In this document: positions 55,107 to 64,000 of the stretch, piece by piece | Numbering within the stretch: the first letter of the stretch is position 1 | Layout of the letters: the number at the start of each line of letters is the position of its first letter | From: Serripes groenlandicus | Lineage: Eukaryota; Mollusca; Bivalvia; Cardiida; Cardiidae | Reading direction: 5' to 3' | Assembly: GCA_031761405.1 (NCBI GenBank) | Contig: JASEVX010000001.1 | Coordinates: forward strand, 196,433,706 to 196,497,705 | DNA: 64,000 nt | Notes under the pieces: model-generated | The model's input: only the letters and a program-made list of their open reading frames with translations | The model's database searches: none | What the model was told of the DNA's origin: nothing | Translations under genes and position numbers: made by a program

Positions 55107-56282
55107 AAACAAGAGGACCATGGTGGCCATGGAACGTACACATGAGTTAAGCTTACCACATGGTCAATGACAATAACACATTGTGTGGTCATGTAAGCAA
55201 ATACTAGAGTGTTTACAATATTGTCCTTCAATTTGGTCTAGTGACCCTATTTTTGACCCGACATGGCCCATATTCGAAATTGGCCTAGATATTATCAACA
55301 CAATCATTCTGACAGCATTTCAATACGTATTCCAGAGTGTTAAAAAGATGTTCTTCAATTTGACCTTGTGACCTAGTTTTTTATTGGAAATGACCCATCA
55401 TACAATTTAGACTTGAGTGTTAACAAGATTGTCCTTCAATTTTACCCTATGAGCTACTTTTTGACCTGACATGATTCATATTCGAAATAATCCTACATAT
55501 CGTCAAGACAAACAACTATTCTGACAAAGTTTCAACATGCTCAAATTAAAATGCGGATTCCAGAGTGATAATAATATTTCCCTTCAATTTGTCCTACTGA
55601 CCTAGTTTTCTCCAAACATTACCCGTATTCCAACTTGGCCTAGCTATCACCAAGTTGCCATTCTGACACAGTTTTAAGCTGCTAAAGCAAAACATGTATC
55701 TAGATATGTGTCTCAAATTTAACCAACTGACCATGTGACCTAGTTTTGAGCGGATATGACCTATATTCAAACATTGCATAAATATCAAAACATTTATTCT
55801 GACTAGACAACAACCCACTCCTGTTAAAAATGCGGCTTCCAGAGTGTTAACCAGATTTTCCTTAAATTTGGCCTAATGACCTTTTTTCATCCAACATGAC
55901 CCATATTGGCCTTTGTGTCATCAAGACAAAATTTCTGACAAAGTTTCAAGCTGATGTAGCAAACAAATGCGGTCTCTAGAGTTTTAATAAGATATTGATC
56001 AAATTTGACCTAGTAACAGACTTTTTGACCGGACATAACTTATATTCAAATTTAGTCTAGATAGTGACAAGACATTTATTCTGACAAAGTTTTAATATGC
56101 TCAAGTTAAAATTGCGGCCTCCAGAGTGTTAACAAGATTTTACTTCAATTTAACATTGTGACCTAGTTTTTGACCTGACATGACCCATATTCGAACTTGG
56201 CCTAGAAATCATCAAGACAAACACACCGGTTAATGCAGATTGGATGATAATAGTAGTATCTAGAGTGTTAACAAGCACGTTG
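55107..56282. repeat. dispersed ~145-bp repeat, about eight diverged units
   Basis: It starts ACAAGAGGACCATGGTGGCC. Each unit then has AGAGTGTTAACAAGATTGTC, CTTCAATTTGACCTTGTGAC, CTAGTTTTTGACCTGACATG, ACCCATATTCGAACTTGGCC, TAGATATCATCAAGACAA and CTGACAAAGTTTCAAGCTG. Similar repeats are widespread in mollusc sequence as I recall. The likely downstream part, with GGACGGACATACAGACG, resumes at 57464 after an inserted element. Confidence 0.8.
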
Positions 56283-56286
56283 TTAA

Positions 56287-57462
56287 AGCTGGGTTCACAC
56301 TACGACGTTTAGACCGACGTTTTCCGACGTTTGGGCAAACGTCCAGCTCCGCTAGTAAAAGTTGCTAAAAGTTTATAAGAGTTGATGTTCGCTGGCGAAT
56401 GCTGACGAACGTTGTGTTCGTTGAAAAATTTTAACATGCAAAAACTTTGCCGACGTTTAGAAATAAATGTTGGTGTAAGTTGTGCTCCGTTCGTAAACGT
56501 TCCTGAATGCTGGATTAAGTTGTACAGAGTTTGCCTAAGTAGGACTCTGTTGGCAAACGTTGACTGAGACGCTGGTGGTGGTGAACTTAGCCGAACGCTT
56601 GTCCAACGGAGGCCAACGGGTACCCGACGCAATAAACGCGATGGTAACGCAAGGGGCTAGCGTAGGCGAACTTTCAACAGCGTACCCGTAACTTAGGTGA
56701 ACTTTGGACAACGGATCCTTACGAAACCTGACGCAAGCCAACTTCCAACAACGTTAAACAACTTTTGCGAACGAACTGAACGTTTGCAGGTTTTTGTCAG
56801 CGGTCAGCAACGCACTACCAGCGCGACCCAAACGTTTTCGAGCGTATGCCGATCACAATTCGGATACATAAAGCTAAACTTTACATTGGCGTGTGCATAT
56901 GCACGAGCTTGTTCCTCAATCCTGCATTGGATGCCTTGAACTATTTGCAATATCGAGGATAATCATTACTACACAGTAAGTACAGTTAACACGTAAATAT
57001 AACAACATTATGTTATTACCTTTGTTTTCACGAACATTTTCCGACATTATTGTATACATTTATGAATCCCTTTCTTCTACAGATGGAGGACCTGGAGAGG
57101 CTGAGGAGAGAGTGTGAACGTTGCCCTGACACTGACCTCAGCTTACCTACGCTGAGTATTCGTTCGTCTAAGTTGGACTAAGTCGGCGACCGCTGCACAT
57201 ACGTTACATCTGCGTTGGCAAAAGTTCGCCTACGCTAATAGAAAATAAATACAACGCTGGTAAACGCTGTCAAGCGCTAGCAAACGCTGTCAAACGCTGG
57301 GAAACGTTCGTAAAAATTGATTTGCGCCGGATATAAAACGTTGGTAGTGTGAATGAAAAATATCCTTCTCGCGAACGTAATTTCGCCGACGTTTGGGCTC
57401 ATTTCTTAGACTTTTCAAACGTTGGCCAACGCTGGTACAAACGTTCATAGTGTGAACCAACC
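56287..57462. mobile_element. 1.18-kb TIR element flanked by TTAA, inserted in the 145-bp repeat
   Basis: TTAA (56283-56286) precedes AGCTGGGTTCACACTACGAC. On the right, CGTTCATAGTGTGAACCAACC precedes TTAA (57463-57466). The inverted ends share GGTTCACACTA with mismatches outside it. The subterminal regions are dense in AACGTTGGC/AACGCTGG-type words on both strands. A possible splice pair lies inside: donor GTAAGT at 56976 and acceptor TTTCTTCTACAG ending 57082. The following ATG frame encodes MEDLERLRRECERC and stops after 32 codons. No transposase core is seen. Confidence 0.72.
57083..57181 (+). pseudogene. possible exon remnant in the TTAA element
   Basis: Directly after a pyrimidine-rich acceptor (CTTTCTTCTACAG), an ATG opens a 32-codon frame whose first 14 residues, MEDLERLRRECERC, are charged and look coding. 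The second half is made of the element's own subterminal repeat and ends at TAA. It may be the 5' end of a transposase gene left in a deletion derivative. The family cannot be told from this length. Confidence 0.25.
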
Positions 57463-57491
57463 TTAAGGACGGACATACAGACGAAGTGTAT

Positions 57492-57715
57492 TTGTGGGGT
57501 TATTTCCTTTGATGTTTTCTTGTGGGGTTAACCCCACAAGTATGCAATTCATTCCGTAATAACTTCCCTTTTACGGAATGAATAACATTAATATGCAAAT
57601 GAGATACCCGTTATGAAAAATAAAAATATTATAAGGGTGGTGGGTGGGCTTTAGGAGAACACCAAACCCCACAATAACTCATTCGTCCGTCCGTATAAAT
57701 GGACGGACGGGTTCT
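57492..57715. repeat. palindrome-rich segment
   Basis: It holds a perfect 22-bp palindrome CTTGTGGGGTT/AACCCCACAAG at 57519-57540 and a hairpin with arms CATTCCGTAA (57550-57559) and TTACGGAATG (57571-57580). An outer GTGGGGTTA near 57494 mirrors AACCCCACAATAA near 57665. It ends at TCCGTCCGTATAAATGGACG. It may be another small fold-back or the terminus of the dispersed repeat. Confidence 0.55.
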
Positions 57716-58078
57716 GCCTTGGGATTTTTCAGAGGGCCCGTATTCACCAACCCCAACTAAATTGAGAATCGAACTAAATCTTAGGATTTTCGGACTCAAG
57801 ATTTAGTTCACTTTGGGGCGTTCTAAATTATCGGACTAAATGGAAAAGAACATGTCCTCAGCTCAAAGCTGTTTATGTCTCCAGGAAGCAGACATCGAGC
57901 GTTATTAATGTAAGCTTTACGCTTGTTTCACAATCGATGTAAACTAAATAAACTTAAACTAAACTAAACTGAACTAAACTTGATCGTGTGGTTTGGTACT
58001 GACCAGATACAGTTTGACAAATTGTCCTAGTTAGAGACATTCTGTTATACTTCGAATATACAACAGAAAATGAACTGG
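57716..58078. other. no recognised feature
   Basis: Contains a short AAACT-rich run (TAAACTAAACTAAACTGAAC) near 57950-57978 and otherwise unremarkable noncoding sequence. Confidence 0.4.
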
Positions 58079-60103
58079 TGGTGTATACCGTAGTGTATTG
58101 TATGATATGGTCACCGGACGGGGTGTAGACTGTAGTGTATTGTATGATATGGTCACCGGACGGGAGTGTAGACTGTAGTGTATTGTATGATATGGTCACC
58201 GGACGGGAGTGTAGACTGTAGTGTATTGTATGATATGGTCATCGGACGGGGGTGTATACCGTAGTGTATTGTATGATGTGACCACCGGACGGGGGTGTAG
58301 ACTGTAGTGTATTGTATGATATGGTCACCGGACGGGGGTGTAGACTGTAGTGTATTGTATGATATGGTCACCGGACGGGGGTGTAGACTGTAGTGTATTG
58401 TATGATGTGGCCATCGGACGGGGGTGTAGACTGTAGTGTATTGTATGATGTGGCCATCGGACGGGGGTGTAGACTGTAGTGTATTGTATGATGTGGCCAT
58501 CGGACGGGGGTGTAGACTGTAGTGTATTGTATGAAATGGTCACCGGACGGGGGTGTAGACTGTAGTGTATTGTATGATGTGGCCACCGGACGGGGTGTAG
58601 ACTGTAGTGTATTGTATGATGTGACCACCGGACGGGGTGTTGACTGTAGTGTTGTATGATGTGGTCACCGGACGGGTGTGTAGCCTGTAGTGTATTGTAT
58701 GATGTGGCCACCGGACGGGGGTGTAGACTGTAGTGTATTGTATGATGTGGCCACCGGACGGGGGTGTATACCGTAGTGTATTGTATGATGTGGCCACCGG
58801 ACGGGGGTGTAGACTGTAGTGTTGTATGATGTGGCCATCGGACGGGGGTGTAGACTGTAGTGTATTATATGATGTGGCCACCGGACGGGGGTGTATACCG
58901 TAGTGTATTGTATGATGTGACCACCGGACGGGGGTGTAGACTGTAGTGTATTGTATGATGTGGCCATCGGACGGGGGTGTATACCGTATTGTATTGTATA
59001 ATGTGACCACCGGACGGGTGTGTAGACTGTAGTGTATTGTATGATGTGGCCACCGGACGGGGGTGTAGACTGTAGTGTATTGTATGATGTGGCCACCGGA
59101 CGGGGTGTAGACTGTAGTGTATTGTATGATGTGGCCACCGGACGGGGGTGTATACTGTAGTGTATTGTATGATGTGGCCATCGGACGGGGTGTAGACTGT
59201 AGTGTATTGTATGATGTGGCCATCGGACGGGGGTGTAGACTGTAGTGTATTGTATGATGTGGCCATCGGACGGGGTGTAGACTGTAGTGTATTGTATGAT
59301 GTGGCCATCGGACGGGGTGTATACTGTAGTGTATTGTATGATGTGGCCATCGGACGGGGGTGTAGACTGTAGTGTATTGTATGATGTGGCCACCGGACGG
59401 GGGTGTAGACTGTAGTGTATTGTATGATGTGGCCATCGGACGGGGGTGTAGACTGTAGTGTATTGTATGATGTGGCCATCGGACGGGGGTGTATACCGTA
59501 GTGTATTGCATGATGTGGCCACCGGACGGGGTGTAGACTGTAGTGTATTGTATGATGTGGCCACCGGACGGGGGTGTAGACTGTAGTGTATTGTATGATG
59601 TGGCCATCGGACGGGGGTGTAGACTGTAGTGTATTGTATGATGTGGACATCGGACGGGGTGTATACCGTAGTGTATTGCATGATGTGGCCACCGGACGGA
59701 GTAGACTGTAGTGTATTGTATGATGTGGCCACCGGACGGGGGTGTAGACTGTAGTGTATTGTATGATGTTGCCATCGGACGGGGTGTAGACTGTAGTGTA
59801 TTGTATGATGTGGCCATCGGACGGGGGTGTAGACTGTAGTGTATTGTATGATGTGGACATCGGACGGGGGTGTATACCGTAGTGTATTGTATGATGTGGC
59901 CACCGGACGGGTGTGTAGACCGTAGCGTATTGTATGATGTGGTCACCGGATAGGGGGGGGGGGGGGGGGGGGGTCTAGACTGTAGTTTATGTATGATGTG
60001 TGATGTGGCCACCGGTCAGGGGGGGTCTATACTGTAGTGTATTGTATTATATGGCTACTCGACAGAGGTGATCCAGACTGTAGTGTATTGTATGATGTGA
60101 CCA
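58079..60103. repeat. 43-bp satellite, about 46 units
   Basis: The unit is GTAGACTGTAGTGTATTGTA, TGATGTGGCCACCGGACGGG plus GGT. The G run varies between 4 and 5 and makes units of 42 or 43 bp. Other variants are GTATACCG, GGCCATCG and GGTCACCG. Minus-strand frames of up to 490 codons run through it in all three phases and encode only the HHTIHYSLH / SYNTLQSTP / IIQYTTVYTP repeats, so they are not genes. A 21-base G run interrupts it at 59953-59973. Confidence 0.97.
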
Positions 60104-60341
60104 AAATGCCTTGCAGTTTGTATCAAGATCACTACGGATAATCGAGAACAATCAAACTGCAGATTTGTGATATTTTAATCGCAACTCCCAAGAGAATCAA
60201 CTGGCTACACGGAATGCATTTAACGAAGCTATATTGCACCGACGCCAGCAATTCTCCCCTTGAACTATTCCCTCAACGTCAATGGGTGCCAAGGACGGTT
60301 ATGTCAAGTTTAATGCAGACGAGTGATGCTCTTTGACACAA
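60104..60341. other. no recognised feature
   Basis: Unique-looking noncoding spacer between two repeats. Confidence 0.4.
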
Positions 60342-60540
60342 ACAGTTTTAACCTTTTCGGTGCAGAATTTCAGTTTTAACCCTTTCCGTGGGGAATTTCA
60401 GTTTTAACCCTTTCCGTGCCGAATTTCAGTGTTAACCTTTTCCGTGCCAAGTTTCAGTGTTAACCCTTTCTGTGCGAATTGGAGTTTTAACCCTTTCCGT
60501 GCCGCATTTTTAACATTTTCAGCACAGAATTTCAGTTTCA
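60342..60540. repeat. ~30-bp tandem repeat of a TTAACCCTTTCC terminus
   Basis: TTTTAACCCTTTCCGTGCCG then AATTTCAG is repeated about seven times with variation (TCGGTGCAG, TGTGCGAATTGG, CAGCACAG). The unit begins exactly like a MITE-A terminus (TTAACCCTTTCC) but continues differently, so it is a tandem array of a related element end. Confidence 0.8.
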
Positions 60541-60715
60541 GAGAATTAAAGTAGTCTCATCCATATTCTAAATCTGGCGTCTCCATTTTACATGTATGAA
60601 GAGCTTTTGAATATTTTGGTAACTTAAACGCAAACAATGTCTATTTCATGTGAGCAATTTCTCCTCTTCTCACAATGCTTTTAGAATGTTGTCTGTTGCA
60701 CTTTTTTTTTAGAGC
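60541..60715. mobile_element. fragments of MITE families
   Basis: TCTGGCGTCTCCATTTTACA (about 60575) is the inverse of a segment in the CTTTCAGCGCC element at 21880-22086. GTGAGCAATTTCTCCTCTTC then TCACAATGCTTTTAGAATGT, TGTCTGTTGC is a MITE-A right-half fragment. Confidence 0.5.
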
Positions 60716-60937
60716 TCTATCATTTAATGAAATGACTTTTATGGACATATATTAATTATTATGATACATGTATCTTTCATCAAATCCAAGTAGCGTGACA
60801 TATGAGTTTCATATAACAAATAAGCAAATATAAAGAAACATCTTAGTAATTATTAGTTTGTGTAAATTTAACTTTCGTTTGGTACACATATAACAAGGGT
60901 AAACTGACCTTTTTTATATACATATCATGCGACAGTT
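60716..60937. other. no recognised feature
   Basis: AT-rich spacer. Its end (GGGTAAACTGACCTTTTTTA near 60897) resembles part of the following 58-bp unit and may be a decayed edge of the array. Confidence 0.4.
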
Positions 60938-63610
60938 AAATTTATAGCGACATTATGTCTGTGTAAACTGACTATGTGTTAGGTGTAACCCAATGTAATT
61001 TAAAGCGACATTATGTCTGTGTAAACTGACTATGTGTTAGGTGTAAACCAATGTAATTTAAAGCGACATTATGTCTGTGTAAACTGACTATGTGTTAGGT
61101 GTAAACCAATGTAAATTAAAGCGACATTATGTCTGTGTAAACTGACTATGTGTTAGGTGTAACCCAATGTAATTTAAAGCGACATTATGTCTGTGTAAAC
61201 TGACTATGTGTTAGGTGTAAACCAATGTAATTTAAAGCGACATTATGTCTGTGTAAACTGACTATGTGTTAGGTGTAACCCAATGTAATTTAAAGCGACA
61301 TTATGTCTGTGTAAACTGACTATGTGTTAGGTGTAAACCAATGTAATTTAAAGCGACATTGTGTCTGTGTAAACTGACTATGTGTTAGGTGTAAACCAAT
61401 GTAATTTAAAGCGACATTATGTCTGTGTAAACTGACTATGTGTTAGGTGTAAACCAATGTAATTTAAAGCAACATTATGTCTGTGTAAACTGACTATGTG
61501 TTAGGTGTAACCCAATGTAATTTAAAGCGACATTATGTCTGTGTAAACTGACTATGTGTTAGGTGTAAACCAATGTAATCTAAAGCAACATTATGTCTGT
61601 GTAAACTGACTATGTGTTAGGTGTAAACCAATGTAATTTAAAGCAACATTATGTCTGTGTAAACTGACTATGTGTTAGGTGTAACCCAATGTAATTTAAA
61701 GCGACATTATGTCTGTGTAAACTGACTATGTGTTAGGTGTAAACCAATGTAATTTAAAGAAACATTATGTCTGTGTAAACTGACTATGTGTTAGGTGTAA
61801 CCCAATGTAATTTAAAGCAACATTATGTCTGTGTAAACTGACTATGTGTTAGGTGTAAACCAATGTAATTTAAAGCAACATTATGTCTGTGTAAACTGAC
61901 TATGTGTTAGGTGTAACCCAATGTAATTTAAAGCGACATTATGTCTGTGTAAACTGACTATGTGTTAGGTGTAAACCAATGTAATTTAAAGAAACATTAT
62001 GTCTGTGTAAACTGACTATGTGTTAGGTGTAACCCAATGTAATTTAAAGCAACATTATGTCTGTGTAAACTGACTATGTGTTAGGTGTAAACCAATGTAA
62101 TTTAAAGCAACATTATGTCTGTGTAAACTGACTATGTGTTAGGTGTAAACCAATGTAATTTAAAGCAACATTATGTCTGTGTAAACTGACTATGTGTTAG
62201 GTGTAAACCAATGTAATTTAAAGCAACATTATGTCTGTGTAAACTGACTATGTGTTAGGTGTAAACCAATGTAATTTAAAGCAAAATTATGGCTGTGTAA
62301 ACTGACTATGTGTTAGGTGTAAACCAATGTAATTTAAAGCAACATTATGTCTGTGTAAACTGACTATGTGTTAGGTGTAAACCAATGTAATTTAAAGCGA
62401 CATTATGTCTGTGTAAACTGACTATGTGTTAGGTGTAACCCAATGTAATTTAAAGCAACATTATGTCTGTGTAAACTGACTATGTGTTAGGTGTAAACCA
62501 ATGTAATTTAAAGCGACATTATGTCTGTGTAAACTGACTATGTGTTAGGTGTAACCCAATGTAATTTAAAGCGACATTATGTCTGTGTAAACTGACTATG
62601 TGTTAGATGTAACCCAATGTAATTTAAAGCAACATTATGTCTGTGTAAACTGACTATGTGTTAGATGTAACCCAATGTAATTTAAAGCGACATTATGTCT
62701 GTGTAAACTGACTATGTGTTAGGTGTAACCCAATGTAAATTAAAGCGACATTATGTCTGTGTAAACTGACTATGTGTTAGGTGTAACCCAATGTAATCTA
62801 AAGCGACATTATGTCTGTGTAAACTGACTATGTGTTAGATGTAACCCCATGTAATCTAAAGCGACATTATGTCTGTGTAAACTGACTATGTGTTAGGTGT
62901 AACCCAATGTAATTTAAAGCGACATTGTGTCTGTGTAAACTGACTATGTGTTAGGTGTAAACCAATGTAATTTAAATAAACATTATGTCTGTGTAAACTG
63001 ACTATGTGTTAGTTGTAAACCAATGTAATTTAAAGCGACATTATGTCTGTGTAAACTGACTATGTGTTAGGTGTAACCCAATGTAAATTAAAGCGACATT
63101 ATGTCTGTGTAAACTGACTATGTGTTAGGTGTAAACCAATGTAATTTAAAGCGACATTATGTCTGTGTAAACTGACTATGTGTTAGATGTAACCCCATGT
63201 AATCTAAAGCGACATTATGTCTGTGTAAACTGACTATGTGTTAGGTGTAAACCAATGTAATTTAAAGCGACATTATGTCTGTGTAAACTGACTATGTGTT
63301 AGGTGTAACCCAATGTAATCTAAAGCGACATTATGTCTGTGTAAACTGACTATGTGTTAGGTGTAACCCAATGTAATCTAAAGCGACATTATGTCTGTGT
63401 AAACTGACTATGTGTTAGGTGTAAACCAATGTAATTTAAAGCGACATTGTGTCTGTGTAAACTGACTATGTGTTAGGTGTAACCCAATGTAATTTAAAGC
63501 GACATTATGTCTGTGTAAACTGACTATGTGTTAGGTGTAAACCAATGTAATTTAAAGCGACATTGTGTCTGTGTAAACTGACTATGTGTTAGGTGTAACC
63601 CCATGCACTT
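60938..63610. repeat. 58-bp satellite, about 46 units
   Basis: The unit reads AGCGACATTATGTCTGTGTA, AACTGACTATGTGTTAGGTG and TAAACCAATGTAATTTAA. The spacing is exactly 58 bp. Variation is confined to a few positions (AAACC/AACCC, GCGACA/GCAACA, TTTAA/TCTAA, GGTG/GATG), indicating recent amplification. The array has no credible coding frame. Confidence 0.98.
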
Positions 63611-64000
63611 TAAATGATAAGAGTGCTTAATATCTCCCTCACGCCTTGCAAGAGGATACATACATACTGTTACATAGTAGACAATACTAAAAGTCACGTA
63701 GCATGAACTTCCTTGTGTTTGATGCAACATTTAAAACAGTGTATTTGCATACTTAGACTCCATCCTATAATTCCATTAGAAAGTCACTACTCGTACTTAC
63801 TACACGACTTTGAGGGTTACAAAGTGAATCGCATCATACGACAACAGACCGTAAAGACTGCGTCGAGCCGACATAGCACGGTCGGTTACGAAAAGGGCTA
63901 GCAGTCTAGGGGTCACGAGTTAGAATCCATTCATTGTTCCCAGTAATTGATTATAGTCCACTAATGGACTTAATGGTTATTAATTACTGGTGAAACAAAC
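63611..64000. other. no gene seen; possible tRNA-like SINE fragment near 63878-63935
   Basis: GCACGGTCGGTTACGAAAAG then GGGGTCACGAGTTAGAATCC looks like a worn tRNA-like head with box B GAGTTAGAATCC. At 63938-63990, CCCAGTAATT and AATTACTGG sit as inverted repeats around ATTATAGTCCACTAATGGAC. The 62-codon frame at 63713-63901 shows no family. Confidence 0.3.

Noticed and set aside
58540..60012. 490-codon minus-strand open frame
   Set aside because: It runs through the 43-bp satellite. The other minus frames are open as well (412 and 331 codons), and the peptide is only the translated repeat.

Overview
This is an AT-rich, intergenic or intronic stretch of a metazoan nuclear genome in which I can support no intact protein-coding gene. 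The SINE structure (tRNA-like head, a tail reading roughly GGCGTTAAACCCC then A/C-rich), the ~145-bp interspersed repeat at 55.1-56.3 kb and the density of small TIR elements are what I associate with bivalve molluscs. A dreissenid-like species is a guess from memory, not a result. Nearly all longer open frames lie inside tandem arrays whose unit lacks stop codons or has a period divisible by three, so they are not annotated as genes.

Layout: 1-1.3 kb holds degenerate repeats and a MITE. 1326-9340 and 9541-~19.7 kb are the same locus twice, separated by exactly 200 N. Copy A carries many single-base indels and copy B is cleaner, which points to an unmerged contig overlap. The locus contains a ~620-bp TIR element, a ~1.84-kb TIR element rich in GTTCATGAAC, several MITE-A copies and a 22-bp satellite. 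19.7-32.4 kb mixes 35-, 42- and 56-bp arrays, SINEs, MITEs and a nested inverted-repeat structure. 32.4-42.9 kb is mostly satellite: 21-bp array, SINE, 78-bp repeat, (GA)n tract, 32-bp array and a 4-kb 41-bp array. 43-54.5 kb holds MITEs, a 5S-rRNA-like SINE candidate, a 69-bp array, homopolymer C, paired MITE-B copies, a fold-back with a palindromic 21-bp array, and SINEs. 55.1-57.7 kb is a dispersed repeat interrupted by a TTAA-flanked 1.2-kb element. 58.1-63.6 kb is two further satellites (43 and 58 bp).

The most informative signals concern repeat biology. MITE-A (ends TTAACCCTTTCCCACATA, about 225 bp, internal hairpin) occurs in roughly 30 complete or partial copies. Its central stem shows paired compensatory changes between copies. 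The 22-bp satellite appears to be a tandem amplification of the MITE-A right terminus. At least three unrelated families (MITE-A, a 549-bp element, a 1.18-kb element) are flanked by TTAA, the target used by piggyBac- and Kolobok-type transposases, but no transposase is encoded here. I found no CRISPR array, operon or prokaryotic system, and no evidence of a novel protein-coding system.
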